In this document: one piece after another, positions 10,848 to 22,283 of the stretch
Position numbering within the stretch: the first letter of the stretch is position 1
Layout: each line of letters starts with the position of its first letter
Assembly: GCF_021730395.1 (NCBI RefSeq)
Contig: NC_069368.1
Coordinates: 60,331,501 to 60,395,500 of the forward strand
Direction of reading: 5' to 3'
DNA length: 64,000 nucleotides
DNA from: Mercenaria mercenaria
Taxonomy: Eukaryota > Mollusca > Bivalvia > Venerida > Veneridae
Translations under genes and position numbers: made by a program
The notes under the pieces: model-generated
What the model saw: only the letters and a program-made list of their open reading frames with translations
Told to the model about the DNA's origin: nothing
Database searches by the model: none

Positions 10848-11790
10848 GTAAGTAAGTTTATTTAGGTAACAAGTGACATAGCATGGCAATAATAAAATGC
10901 ATAAATATCAGCAAAAGTAATAGCATATTATTATACACATGTTAAAGACCATGACATGCACACCAATACCAAGGATAACACAAAAAAGTGAAAAGTGATT
11001 TTCAATTATTTCCATTGTGGTCCTTGTTATTGGTGGCAGTACCATGGGAAAATCATGTATTAATTATAATAAATATATCATTCTACATAGAGGAATGTAC
11101 TTAACACAGAGTGCATGTTATAATAAATTATCTGCATAGAGGAATGTAATTATCACAGAGAGCTTAAATTATTAATTCTAATATATGTAATACTGATAAA
11201 ATTTGAGCATTATGCATGATTATACTTGAAAGAGAATCAGAGTTATTGCACAAACTTACACATAATAAAAAATAAAAAAAATATTATTGATAAGAGTGAG
11301 ATTCTTACCTACTCCTTGAGCATTGATAAAAGTACATAGAACAGTAATAAAATTAAATAAAAATGTTTTATATACTTATCTATTGATAAAAATTTAATAA
11401 ATAATTAATAGATTAAATAAACCAGCACTGTACTTAATAAAAATAAATAGAAAAATAATAAATTAAATAAAATTTTTAAATACTTATCTATTGATAAAAA
11501 TTTAATAAATAATTATTAAATTAAATAAACCAGCACTGTACTTAGTAAAAATGAAAAGTAATTAGAATAAAAATGTTCCTATCAGTTGAAAATATATCTA
11601 AAAGGACAACAAATGCTTCTTGACAGCAGCCTTGAATCTACTTTGGACAGGGATATCTCTAATAGACTGAGGGAGGTTGTTCCACAACTGAACTCCCTTT
11701 GAAGCAAAAGACCTTTCCCCAAAACCACGAACTCTGGGTTTGGAAAATCGCCCAGTATCCCTGAAAAGATAACTACCATCACAATCAACA
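10848..11790 (-). mobile_element. 5'-truncated LINE (CR1-like), minus strand
   Basis: On the minus strand, 11785 to about 11600 reads RFSKPRVRGFGERSFASKG, then VQLWNNLPQSIRDIPVQSRF, then FKAAVKKHLLSF and a stop. That is the standard C-terminus of a CR1-type reverse transcriptase. A long AT-rich 3' UTR follows down to a CTTA tail (agtaagtaagtaagttta on the plus strand, 10848-10864). Inside the UTR a 108-bp segment (tacttatctattgataaaaa...) is duplicated in tandem at 11373 and 11481. Only the last 60 or so codons remain. Confidence 0.75.
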
Positions 11791-11957
11791 AGCAGCTATG
11801 TTACACAAAGATTATTTACCAAATTCAAATCAAATAGCAACTGGTAAGTAACTAAGTAGGATTGAATATTAGTCTTGTTAGTTTACATAATACTAAATGA
11901 TTTAGCCAATTCTGACGCTTGAAAGTTATCGGCGATCTAGGGTTAAATTAAATTGCA

Positions 11958-13852
11958 TGATATCATCATCATCATATCCGGTGTTTATTTGTCAGCTGCT
12001 GCAGGTGTCCCAGTAACTAGGGTAGGCAGCAGGTGGCTAGATTAACACCCAGTCTCCATGCTTCTCTGTCATGTGGGTCAAAGCTGTCAAGGTTGTAAGC
12101 CTTCAAGTCCCCCTTGACGCATTCCAGCCAGGTCTTTCTAGGTCTCCCACGTCCTTTGGAGTTTGATATGGACATACTCAAGATTGAGTTGATGCATGAG
12201 GATGCACGAATGACATGGCCATACCACCTCAGGCGTCTGGTGCGAATAGCCTCTGTCACCTCCTGTAACCCCAGCTTTGCGTACAGTGCTGCTATGGGTA
12301 CGTCGTCATTGGGTTTGATGCCACAGATCCATTGGATCATTGACCTGTCATTTCGACAGAGCCGCTGTAAATCTGGAGCAGAAGGCGCCCACTTTTCACT
12401 ACCATGCAGTAGGGCAGAACGGACACAGGCATTGAACACTTCTCCACGAGTCTTGAGGAATACATGCTTGGAAGTCCAAATTGGCAGGAGTTTCTTGAAC
12501 TTTGCCCAGGCAGTACAACATCTGGAAATGATGGCAAGTTCACAGCCTCCACCAGCACACAGCATGTCGCCAAGGTAGCAGAAACTGGCTTCCACGTCAA
12601 GCAGAGTACCATCCACATCTACTTGAGTGACTGGTCTACCATCAATTGGCCTTGCCTGGCCACAGCATCTACGACATATGTATGATGGATTGGCGCTCAG
12701 TCTTCCTATGATGCCACTGCACTTCTTGTGAACCCAATGTCTGCACTTGGAACATTCGATGGAGTTTACCCCAACACCAATCCGACAGACCGCGCAAGGA
12801 AAAGCACCGGAGTCTCGCAGAAGATCCAGACCAGAGCCAGAGATCATAAACTTGGTCTTCTTCATGTTCACTCTCAGGCCCTTGTCTTCCATACCATTCT
12901 TCCACGCCTTCAGCTTAGTGACACATTCCTCCAGTGAATCGGCGGTCACAGCTAGGTCGTCTGCATACAGGAGCTCCCAAGGCACACCTGTGCAGAACTC
13001 GCGTGACAGAGCCTCCAGTACGAGGATGAAAAGTAGGGGACTGAGGACAGATCCCTGATGAACTCCAACCTCGACTCCGAACTCCTCGCTGTACTGCCCG
13101 TTGACTCGTACCCGGCTTCTTACATCCGAGTACATACCTTGAATGACACGAACAGCCCATTCCTCAATACCCAGACTCCTCAGCGCCCACCAAAGGACTT
13201 TCCTTGGTATACGATCGAAGGCCTTCTCCAAGTCGACAAACGCGATATAAAGTGGCTTGTTTGCAGCTATGTACTTCTCCTGTAGCTGGCGTAGGATTAA
13301 GATAGCATCTGTTGTACCTCGGCCTGGCACAAAGCCAAACTGCATAGAGTCAATGTCCACCATACCACGGATGAAACTGTCCAACATACGCTCCAGTAAC
13401 TTCATAACCTGGTCGGTGAGCTTGAGGCCTCGATAATTACCTCGGTCGAGGGCATCACCTTTACCCTTGTAGAGGTTCAGGATGTAGCTCTCTTGCCAAT
13501 CCTTGGGGATCACACCACTACTAAAGACAACTTCCTCCAGCTTTCTTAACATATCTATGCCCTCCTCACCTGCAGCCTTCAACATCTCAGCTATGATGCC
13601 CGAGGGGCCTGTAGCTTTGCCACACTTCATCTTGCTGAGAGCCTTGCGGATAATATCCATGGTGACAGGTGGGGGTGGACCCTCCACTGGATCAACCTTA
13701 GGAAGTAGGTCTCTCGGCTACTTGAACTCAACATTCAGAAGTCTAGCATAGTGTTCGACCCAGGCCTTCATCTTGTCCTCATCATTCAGAGATAGTTCTC
13801 CCGCATCATTCCTTACACACTTTTCACCCACAACATCCTGATTTGATACTGA
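11958..13852 (-). mobile_element. LINE with reverse transcriptase ORF carrying a PHD-like finger
   Basis: A minus-strand non-LTR element, 5' truncated near 13852 and ending in an ATG-type triplet tail at 11960-11976. Coding similarity runs across nearly the whole element. Upstream of the 556-codon ORF the same frame continues to 13852 (EKCVRNDAGELSLNDEDKMK and so on) but is cut by one in-frame TAG near 13717. The endonuclease part is missing. The C-terminal RRLRWYGHV and GRGRPRKTW motifs fit the RTE-like end of LINE diversity. It is probably immobile. Confidence 0.85.
12017..13687 (-). CDS. LINE reverse transcriptase, partial, with PHD-like zinc finger
   Basis: A 556-residue open frame for the enzyme that copies LINE RNA at the target site. 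Reverse transcriptase blocks visible: KATGPSGIIAEMLK (24-37), YKGKGDALDRGNYRGLKLTD (73-92), FGFVPGRGTTDA (117-128), IAFVDLEKAFDRIPR (148-162), GVHQGSVLSPLLF (208-220) and the catalytic YADD (241-244). After the thumb there is an unusual Cys/His module at about 298-341: CAVC, ECSKC, HWVHKKC and CRRC, the C4HC3 spacing of a PHD finger. Then come YLGDMLCAGGG, RRLRWYGHV and the basic GRGRPRKTW tail. The start is an internal Met: the true N-terminus lies upstream, past a stop, and the endonuclease domain is absent. Overlapping frames on either strand are shadows. Confidence 0.85.
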   Translation of the reverse strand: MEGPPPPVTMDIIRKALSKMKCGKATGPSGIIAEMLKAAGEEGIDMLRKLEEVVFSSGVIPKDWQESYILNLYKGKGDALDRGNYRGLKLTDQVMKLLERMLDSFIRGMVDIDSMQFGFVPGRGTTDAILILRQLQEKYIAANKPLYIAFVDLEKAFDRIPRKVLWWALRSLGIEEWAVRVIQGMYSDVRSRVRVNGQYSEEFGVEVGVHQGSVLSPLLFILVLEALSREFCTGVPWELLYADDLAVTADSLEECVTKLKAWKNGMEDKGLRVNMKKTKFMISGSGLDLLRDSGAFPCAVCRIGVGVNSIECSKCRHWVHKKCSGIIGRLSANPSYICRRCCGQARPIDGRPVTQVDVDGTLLDVEASFCYLGDMLCAGGGCELAIISRCCTAWAKFKKLLPIWTSKHVFLKTRGEVFNACVRSALLHGSEKWAPSAPDLQRLCRNDRSMIQWICGIKPNDDVPIAALYAKLGLQEVTEAIRTRRLRWYGHVIRASSCINSILSMSISNSKGRGRPRKTWLECVKGDLKAYNLDSFDPHDREAWRLGVNLATCCLP

Positions 13853-15425
13853 AATTTAAATATCGGGACAATTACGAAACTGTTATGCTGAAATGATTAG
13901 TTAATGATATACATCTTGAACAAAACATCGCCTTTTCCAATATATGTCAATCATTTGTATATTGACCGCTTACCTTGTGTGTCGGCAATTTGGACAACAG
14001 ATACGTTACAACTTCTATTCACTTCAATTACTCAGGTGCGTAATGCATGTTCTGTGACGACTACTGACAGCTTGAATGTTGAATGATATGGTTATCAAAA
14101 AAGTATTTATTTATAAACGAAATAAACATATTGTAGAAAATAAAATAAGATGATGTTCAACTGCCACCGTTTTTCAGTTTGTTTTTAACAGATATGTTAC
14201 AAAGTATTTCATTCAGCATACATTTATATTGCATTTAACTAGAAATGTTATTGGACAGTGTAGTAGAACACGTGTTTAACTTTGTATCCGAGTTAAAGTG
14301 TTTAACTTTTAGTCCAGATTTCATATTTTTCACTTGAGAGAACATATTAAAAACAGATACGTTACAAACAACAGATACGTTATACGACTGTGCTATAAAA
14401 GTGTATAAATGTTTGAATTGTTTGAATAATCATCACCTTAACTTAAAGTTTTAGAAAAAAGTTGATGACGGTTCTGTTATTGATATCTGAAGTTAATAAG
14501 ACTTCATAAATATTGAATAAAACAGATACGTTACAGTATCTATTTTTTATGTTAAATGATAAAATTAAAGTTTTTCTTTACAAAACATAAACATATTGTG
14601 TTATATTTCTTTATTTTCAAATAGAATCATATCAAAATGTATGAAATATAAAGCAAATGTAACGCCAATTAATCAATTTAAAAATGCGACAGATGTTTAT
14701 ACAAAATGGGTAGACAATTTTCACCATAAAGACTGTATTTGCGGATATATCTAAAAACCAACAGTAATATTGTTCATATAGTATGTTTCCCTCATCAATT
14801 CAAGTACGTTAATCTACATGATGATATAGATCTTATTTCATAATCCAATATGAAATGCGTTTTAAGACAACTGATATTTTTGTAAATTATGTTATTTTTT
14901 TCCGTACAATTTGATTTATTTTATCAATCATAATATATAAATAACTTCATTCTTATTAAACTATAAAGAGCTTTTAGTCTGAACAGGTAAATAACAGACA
15001 CAAATATTGTTATATTAAAATACTTTTTGAATGAAAATTCACAGTGTAACATATCTGTTGCTGATTTACAGCTATCTTTGCAAAATCAATGAAATAACAA
15101 AAAATTGTCGATAGTTAACTAAAAGCTTTATTTTGTGTACTCCAAAGGGATGAAACAACTAAATAAAACCAAATCTGATCATATTTAGGAACATCAGATG
15201 TGGGCACATTTTTACTGTCCAAAGTTGCTTCTCTATCTGTAGAATGGACATAATCGGCTAGGAACAGTGTATTCATTGTGAGTTCCCTGGTTATTTAGGT
15301 TTTGAAAGAGAAGGTAAACAATCTGGTGAACGCTGGTATCTGTAAACCATTTAGATCCAAGTTTTTAAGTGAACACTGGTTAAGTCTTATTTGTTATTTC
15401 TTTTTCAACAAAATTTAAGATACAC
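13853..15425. other. AT-rich non-coding stretch holding a 15-bp motif cluster
   Basis: No gene. It contains six copies of AACAGATAYGTTACA (one ending TATA): 13996, 14187, 14352, 14370 and 14521 on plus, and 15045-15059 on minus. Otherwise it is AT-rich with no recognisable repeat. Confidence 0.6.
13996..15059. repeat. Cluster of six AACAGATAYGTTACA motifs
   Basis: Positions are 13996-14010, 14187-14201, 14352-14366, 14370-14384 (ends TATA) and 14521-14535 on plus, and 15045-15059 on minus. Y is C or T, i.e. a CpG-to-TpG type change. Sequence between copies does not look tandem. It may be a binding-site cluster or the remains of a dispersed repeat. Confidence 0.7.
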
Positions 15426-15437
15426 ATAGTCCTAAAT

Positions 15438-15540
15438 AGGAGGTCCGTACCCCTAGAAAACCCCAAACAGGCTTGTCTAGAGGTACGGATCTGTACTTCC
15501 AAAATCAGATTCTAGAGGTACGGATCCGTACCCCTAGACA
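15438..15540. repeat. Repeated GGTACGGATCCGTACC palindrome
   Basis: A perfect 16-bp palindrome GGTACGGATCCGTACC (15517-15532) sits in a longer near-palindrome from tctaga to cctaga. A variant copy lies at 15476-15500 (tctagaggtacggatctgta) and a half copy at 15441-15456 (ggtccgtacccctaga). No coding meaning. Confidence 0.7.
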
Positions 15541-15745
15541 CTTTGAATTCAGTAGTATTATTCATATAAGAATTAGATCACTGTAGGGTAAGCTGGAATA
15601 TAGTTTAAACTCGGATAGTTTTAACCAATTACCGTGTCTGCATATTTCAACCTTACTTGTACTGACTACTTGGTGACTAGAGCACAAGGGTACGAATACT
15701 TCGAAAAATTACGACGATTTACTGGAAGAAACTCTCCTTAGATTA

Positions 15746-16037
15746 TTATCCCCCCGGCATCTACTGATGCGGGAGGCATATAGTGATTGTCCTGTCTGCT
15801 CGTCCGTCCGTACGAGGTTAACCAAATGGGACCGTTTCGTCTAGCATCAATACCCCTAACTAGAATGACTTGATACTAATGCAAATGTAACCTGTGACCA
15901 TTCCTCATCTTCAGACATCACCTGACCCCAGTTTGACCTTGACCTTGAACTTGACCTTGTTTTGGACTTAGGTTGCTTTGTATCGACAAGGATGCCACTG
16001 GGGGCATCAAGCGTTTATTGAATGCAGCTCCTTGTTT
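15746..16037 (+). mobile_element. Short hairpin-ended element (CCCGGCATC type)
   Basis: It opens with the hairpin CCGGCATC TACT GATGCGG and gggaggcatatagtg, then a tccgtccg run and gaccttgaccttgaac text, and ends in gcagctccttgttt at about 16023-16037. It is related to the ATGCCCCC type at 22285. No tandem core is left. Confidence 0.55.
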
Positions 16038-17495
16038 AAGAACCCGGGTGCCGCTACTTTTAAAGACATTCTGTGATCAACAGGCTTTAAAGTTAAACTT
16101 TTACAAAGTTACAGATGGATAATTATTTGTGTTATGCAGTGAAACACTGACACTTGTTAAAAACTTTATTGTCATAAATCATGTTTCTGTTAGCTATGAA
16201 ATGGAATACTTACACTGTTTCTTAAAGACACTTGTTGCATTATCTTTAAAAATATTTTTAGTATCAGAGATTACCCGCACTATACGACTTTACCCGCAGT
16301 TTACCTGTTGCATGGTCTCTGGTCTACTCTTGTATTCCTTTTATATAGCATATCGGAAACTACAATCAACTGGCAAGAAGTTCCCTTGATTTTTCAAATA
16401 CATGACAGCATAAAATTCTTTATTTTTCCAAAATATATGTCTGTGAAGACGTAAGGTATCTGGGAATACCCAACTGCGCTCTACAGAATTATATTTTATG
16501 GTTAAAAAGTATTTTAAGTTGAAGAATTAAACATATAAACACAATCATATAAGCTCTATCATTAGACATGTCAGTAGATAAGCAGGCTTAGCATAAACGT
16601 ATACTCAAACGCAAAAGAAAGTGTGCACTCAGGTTTTCGTCGACTGAAGTAAATTATGTTGTCCGAAATTGATTATTGTGTCTAAAAATATGTCATGTTT
16701 GGTACCAAAATTTAGTGCAGTTTATGGCCAATTTGATGTGTTTCGATTATTTTCAAAATTTTAACATTTATGGGGATTCTTGGGTGTTCAAAGCCATAAG
16801 GGGTCAAAAACGGAAGTTGTAAATCTCTTTCTTGTCAGATAATAAAAAAGCTGCCTGTTCCGGTATTGATATGGCAACGTTTATGCTTTAACTTAACAGG
16901 AGAATGATGTCATGAGGAATTTTATTCCATTCTTGAGTAGCAGTTGTCAGCCGAGGTCTGCTGGATCTATGGTGTACAGCAACTCAACCAGTTTGCTGAA
17001 ATTGCTGGTGCAATAGAATTATGACATTACTTTGGCACCTTAACATTCTGCTGATGTTAATAACGTTATCATCTCGTTGAAGCATTGTTGATGCTTCAAT
17101 TCGCTGAGTTTCACTTCGTCATGTCGTTTTATTACAGCACAGATTTGAAATCTAATGTGTTTTTCCTTTTGCCAAAGGTGTAAGAAAACTGACAAAACAT
17201 GTTTTTGTACAGTAGAAATGTGCATTTCTTATGGGCAGCACGTTCAGAGCATGCAAAAGTCCACTATCACTAGTTATCTTGACTCCATCCAGTTTTTATC
17301 ATGAATTGAAGGAAGATCAGTAGTACATGCTTCGAGCAAAGTATGTTGCAAATTGCAGATGGATACCTCTTTTAGAACTGAGAATATTCAAGATTAAAAT
17401 GTGCACACTTCCTTTTGTGTTTGAGTATACTTCACATTCAAGGCAAATAGAACACAGTTACTTGTTAGATTGACTGTCAAGGTATATACATGTAA
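16038..17495. other. Non-coding, no feature recognised
   Basis: No gene, RNA or clear repeat. The longest frame (16129-16389) has no family resemblance. Confidence 0.4.
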
Positions 17496-17499
17496 TTAT

Positions 17500-18466
17500 A
17501 ATAAACACAAATAAGGTACAACATGAACTAAAGCAAGATATAACATCTAAATGCAAATGAGAGCAGGTGTTAAATAGACTCAGCATTTACTTAAAGCAAA
17601 TACTGGAAGTCAAAAACTACATACAGCAAATCCAACAGCAGTAAGCAGACCTATAAAAGCAAAATCAATAGCTTGTTTATAAAGCATCAGAAAAATCAGA
17701 AAAAAAACTGAAAAGGAACAATTTAGCAAACTTAAGCTTGAGAATACACTATGCCAAACATGTACTTTATGCTGTGCCTGTGTTATGTATTCCCCACCCC
17801 CACCACCCCCCCACCCCCAGGAGCAGGAGGAACATGTATAAATTGAGCCATTCCAATTGACTGTATAAGATTTTTAAACTGACTAAGGTTAGTACAGGAT
17901 CTGGGAAAGAGTTCAGTAATGCAGGAGCAGCATATCTGTAGGAGTGCTTACCATAAGTTGAAGTGTTAACTCTAGGTACCTATGAAATATTAGAATATCT
18001 AAAGTTTATTGAAGAATTCCTTTTTATTACTAAATTAGAGAGAACCACAGGGGCAAGACCATTTAGAATTTTGAACATGCTTTCTTCTTATATATGTAAG
18101 GAAGGCAATTTTACTTTATGCAATAAATCAGAACAGGAATAAATATTCATCGTAAACAAATCTCAGTGCCCTTTCTTGTAGTTTTTTCATTTTCTTAGTA
18201 CTATTTTCAGAGCAAAAAAGGCAAAGCCATTGGACAAAAATTAAAATTTAATTAAATAAAAGTGTTGAAAATGGTAAATGTGTTGAGCTTATTTAAATGT
18301 TTACCTATTTTTTAAGGATGTTTAATTGTTTACCAGCTTTCTTGCAAATGTTACCAATGTGACTCTCAAAATTTAGTTTATAGTCAATATCTTTACCTAG
18401 GAGCTTAACAGTATCACCATTGGTTATGCTGCTATTGCCAATTTGGAAAACAGGGTACAGAGAGCC
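17500..18466 (-). mobile_element. Decayed LINE (CR1-like) 3' part, minus strand
   Basis: Read on minus from 18440: DTVKLLGKDIDYKLNFESHI, then ICKKAGKQLN; then LLCSENSTKKMKKLQERALR and FVYDEY; then, in a shifted frame, YGKHSYRYAAPALLNSFPDP. These are consecutive blocks of the region after the polymerase domain in CR1-type ORF2. They lie in different frames with several stops and small deletions, so this copy is old and dead. The 5' part is missing at about 18466. The 3' limit near 17500 is a guess. Confidence 0.7.
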
Positions 18467-19289
18467 ATCCTACTTGACCCCAGTGTCGGCGTCCTTCCGT
18501 GTCCGCACTTTGGTTAAATTTTTGATGCACTTTATCTTTATCTCTGTAATTACTTGATGAATTTGTTTCAAACTTAAAATAGTAATTCCTCATCATCACC
18601 CATATTGTATGGCACAAGGACCATAACTCTCACACCAATATTTCATGAATTATCCCCCCTTTTTACTTAGAATTTCAGGATAAAGTTTAAATGCACTTTC
18701 ACTCTATCTCAGTTATTACTGAATGGATTTGATTCAAACTGAAACTTGTTCCACATCATCTCCCACATCATATGACACAAGGTTCATAATTCTGGTACCA
18801 AGGTTCATAACTCAGGTACCAATATTTAATGAATTATGTGCCCGCTTAGCTTAGTAGGTAGAGATTTTAATCTACAGATCGCGGGGTCATGAGTTCGGTC
18901 CGGCGTATGTTCTCTGTGACTATTAGATAAACGACATTGAGTCTGAAATCATTAGTCCTCCACCTCTGATCCATGTGGGGAAGTTGGCAGTTACTTGCGG
19001 AGAACAGGTTTGTACTGGTACAGAATCCAGGAACACTGGTTAGGTTAACTGCTCGCCATTACATGACTAAAAAACTGTTGAAAAACGGCGGTAATCCCAA
19101 AACAAACAAAGTTAATGAATTATCCCCTTTTTACTTAAAATTTCATAGTTTTGATGCACTTTCACTCTCTTTTAGTTGTTACTATATGGATTTGTTTTAA
19201 ACTTAGAATACAAATTATCCCTCATCATCACCCACATCATATGACATAACTCTTGCAACAATATTTCATGAATTATCCCTCCAGACCTT
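18467..19289 (+). repeat. Tandem-core repeat, host of a SINE
   Basis: About four diverged units of roughly 165 bp (ctcagttattactgaatgga, catcacccacatcatatgac, aattatcccctttttactta) match the core units of the element at 43021-44336. The ends are not visible. A SINE at 18838-19111 splits one unit. Confidence 0.6.
18838..19111 (+). mobile_element. Full-length tRNA-headed SINE with 12-bp target duplication
   Basis: The head has pol III boxes: box A TAGCTTAGTAGG (about 18846-18857) and a box-B-like GAGTTCGGTCC. The middle has the conserved tccatgtggggaagttggca and acttgcggagaacagg, and the tail ends tgttgaaaaacggcg...cccaaaacaaacaaa. Perfect 12-bp duplications TTAATGAATTAT flank it (18826-18837 and 19112-19123), so it inserted by LINE-assisted retroposition. 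The central block resembles the widely shared metazoan SINE core called Nin-DC; that name is from memory. Confidence 0.9.
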
Positions 19290-20355
19290 TTTAGCTCACC
19301 TGTCACAAAGTGACAAGGTGAGCTATTGTGACCACTTGATGTCCGTCGTGCGTCGTGCGTCAGCGATTTGTAAAAAAACCTTCTTCTTGAAAACCACTGT
19401 GCAGAATTACACCAAACTTCACTGGAATGATCCTTGGGTGGCCCCCTTTCAAAATTTGTTCAAAGAATTGAATTCCATGCAGAACTCTGGTTACCATGGC
19501 AACCAAAAGGAAAACTTTAAAAATCTTCTTCTCAAAAACCAGAAGCCCTAGAGCTTAGATATTTAATGTGAAGCATTGCCTAGTGGACCTCTACCAAGTT
19601 TGTTCAAATCATGACCCCGGGGTCAAAATTGACCCCGCCCCAGGGGTCACTTGATTTTACATAGGAAAATCTTAAAAAATCTTCTCCTCAAAAACCAGAA
19701 GCCCTAGAGCTTAGATATTTGTCATGTAGCATTGCCTAGTGGACCTCTACTAAAATTGTTCAAATCATGACCCCCGTGGTCAAAATTGACCCCGCCCCAG
19801 GGGTCACTTGATTTTACATAGGAAAATCTTCATAAATTTTCTAAAAATAAACCAGAAGGCCTAGAGCTTAGATATTTCACAGGTAGCATGGCCTAGTAGA
19901 CTTCTACAAAATTTATTTAAATCATGACCCCCGGGGTCAAAATTGACCTGCCTCAGGGGTCACTTGATTTTACATAGGAAAATCTTCAAAAATTTTCTAA
20001 AAATAAACCAGAAGGCCTAGAGCTTAGATATTTCACTTGTAGCATTGCCTAGTGGACCTCTACAAAATTTGTTCAAATCATGTCCCCCGGATCAAAATTG
20101 ACCCCGCCCCAGGGGTCACTTGATTTTACATAGGAAAATCTTAAATTTTTTTCTAAAAATAAACCAGAAGGCCTAGATCTTAGATATTTCACTTGTAGCA
20201 TTGCCTAGTGGACCTCTACAAAATTTGTTCAAATCATGTCCCCCGGATCAAAATTGACCCCGCCCCAGGGGTCACTTGATTTTACATAGGAAAATCTTAA
20301 ATTTTTTTCTAAAAATAAACCAGAAGGCCTAGATCTTAGATATTTGATATTTGTG
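19290..20355 (+). mobile_element. Hairpin-ended element with about six 156-bp repeats, 3' end lost
   Basis: It opens TTTTTAGCTCACCT then GTCAC AAA GTGAC then AAGGTGAGCT, followed by gtccgtcgtgcgtcg. Units containing agaagcccta/agaaggccta start at about 19541, 19697, 19854, 20010, 20166 and 20322, a steady 156-bp step. It runs straight into a different family at about 20356, so its 3' hairpin is missing. Confidence 0.8.
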
Positions 20356-20963
20356 TCGTAATCATGATATGAACTTGCGCACCTCCTATTTTTATCTGGG
20401 TCCGCCCCCTATTTCTAGAGTTATGGCCCCTGAAATAGTCAAAAATGCACATTTTCACCTTGTGACATGCCTAGCTCAAAAAGTATTTGATATAAATTGA
20501 TGAAACCTTGCATTAATCGTTATCATGATATGAACTTGCGCACCTCATATTTTTCATCTGGGTCCGCCCCCTATTTCCAGAGTTTTGGCCCCTGAAATAG
20601 TAAAAAATGCACATTTTCACCTAATCATGTGCCTCACTCAAAAAGTATTTAATGTAAATTCATGAAACCTTGCTTGAGTCTTTATCATAATGTGACCTTG
20701 CACACTCGGCATTCTTCTTGAGAATTTTAGCGTTAATTACAGAGTTATGGCCCTTGAAATAGCCAAAATAGTGGATTTTTTGTTTGTGATGCTCATAGCT
20801 CAAAAAGTAAATGGTATAGAATAATGAATCCATTTCATAATTTTTTTTTTGAGTCTGTATCCCATTAAGACTGCAAACATTTGAATGATTTCCCCTTATT
20901 TGTGACAAATGTACCAGTGGGGGGGGGGGCACACCCTGTGTCCTACAGACACATTCTAGTTTA
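20356..20963 (+). mobile_element. 3' part of a second hairpin-ended family (TTCTAGTTT end)
   Basis: About three units of 155-165 bp (cttgcgcacctcctatttt, gagttatggcccctgaaata, gcctagctcaaaaagtattt), then a poly-G run, then the terminal hairpin TGTGTC CTACA GACACA and TTCTAGTTT at 20936-20963. The 5' end is missing where it abuts the 156-bp family. Confidence 0.65.
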
Positions 20964-21084
20964 AATTATGCTTTGGGAATTTAAGCTTTGAAATAGGGGA
21001 GGTGTGTGGGAGGGGGGAAACACTATTTGCGTTTGGGATTAGGTCATTTTTTCGGCTCCAAATTGTCCTAAAAAAACAACAACA

Positions 21085-21252
21085 CTGTGACGGTTGATTC
21101 AAGTGTTGAAAGTGATCTTGTAGCTGCAGTCCTGCAGCATGTAGTGAGGTCTTTATTCTTTCAGCCTGCAGCTGAGCATTTAGTTTCTGATATTCTTCCT
21201 CCACCAGCATTTCCCTAAGAGAGTACAGGATACTGTCAGACAGGTGCCCCTC
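21085..21252 (-). CDS. Exon-like coiled-coil segment, unidentified gene
   Basis: A 56-codon open stretch on minus (stop just upstream at 21253-21255) reads EGHLSDSILYSLREMLVEEE, then YQKLNAQLQAERIKTSLH, then AAGLQLQDHFQHLNQPSQ. The even spread of Glu, Gln, Leu and Lys with leucine spacing is typical of a coiled coil and unlike the surrounding repeat-derived frames. An acceptor-like ctgtctgacag lies at the start (exon from about 21231). The 3' side has no good donor. Codon use and composition suggest a real exon of a minus-strand gene, but I do not recognise the protein. Neighbouring minus-strand exon-like pieces at 25 kb could belong to the same gene. Confidence 0.35.
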
Positions 21253-21542
21253 TCAATGTTCCATTTTTTTAACTACCTACAAGTCCATTACTGAGGTGGT
21301 GAATTGTTGATGCTAACCTGCTGTGTATGTTCAGGTAACTAACACATTTAGCTTGATTTTGCTTTTCTCCTGTATTCACTCTGTTATTTTCCTCCATGTA
21401 CAGGTTGGTGATGTGATGACTGGCCAGAAACTTCCGCACAGACAGCTTGAACAGTGCTCAGCATAGCAGCTTACTGTGGCTGTTAGAATGCCAGGTTAAT
21501 ATTTTCAGATGCTAAAATGTTCCCTACAGGCTTTTTCAGTAG

Positions 21543-22040
21543 TTTTTAGCTCACCTGAGCACAATTAAGACTTAGTGTTCAGGAACACTTTAGAGGCAAC
21601 TTTTTGTACCTCATCTTTAGGAAAACTTTGTAAGAATGCTTATTTCTATGAAAGCTACAAGTTCAAAACTGGATTACATGAGGTCAAAAACTAGGTGACT
21701 AGGTCAAATCATAGAAAGCCATATTTTATACATGATCTTCAAAAAATGTCAGAGTATTTGTCTCTGTAAAATCTAGGTGAAGTTTAAAACTTGGTTAGCC
21801 GGAAATCTTAAACTAGGTCACAGTGTTAAATCATAGAAAATATTGGTCTCACATTAGAGGCCACACCAGCAATTCCTTGATAATTTGTAAGAAGTCCCAG
21901 TGTGGTTTATACCTGAAATCTCTGTTTAGAGTAAATTCTATTTTTTCTTTCACCAAGAAGAATTGTTTTATCAAAGTGCATGTGATATTTGACCTTAATT
22001 TTTTTTTCTCATTATTAAACAAAACATCTGATTTAAACGA
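21543..22040 (+). mobile_element. Decayed hairpin-ended element (AGCTCACC type)
   Basis: It opens with tttttagctcacctgagcac, then degenerate 145-bp-type units (gtcaaaaactaggtgactag, ggtcaaatcatagaaa). The 3' end is not recognisable; the limit is approximate. Confidence 0.5.
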
Positions 22041-22283
22041 AAATAATTATAATAGGGTACCATAAGGTAGGGAAAACATTGTTTTTCACCAATATACAAT
22101 GCAAATCTGAAAATTTCAGTATGGGCACAGCTGTCAACGGTAACATGGTGAAAAGATTTTTATGGTCCTTGACTATGTTTACTATTAAAAACATTCCTGT
22201 TCCAATTGAATATGGAAAAATGCCCATTTTCTGAAAAGTCTTTGATTTGAGCAATTAAGGACGCTCGCTACAGTTTTGTATTT

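Noticed and set aside
12114-13285. Several ORFs of 70-154 codons on both strands within the LINE
   Set aside because: They are other-frame shadows of the 556-codon reverse transcriptase frame.
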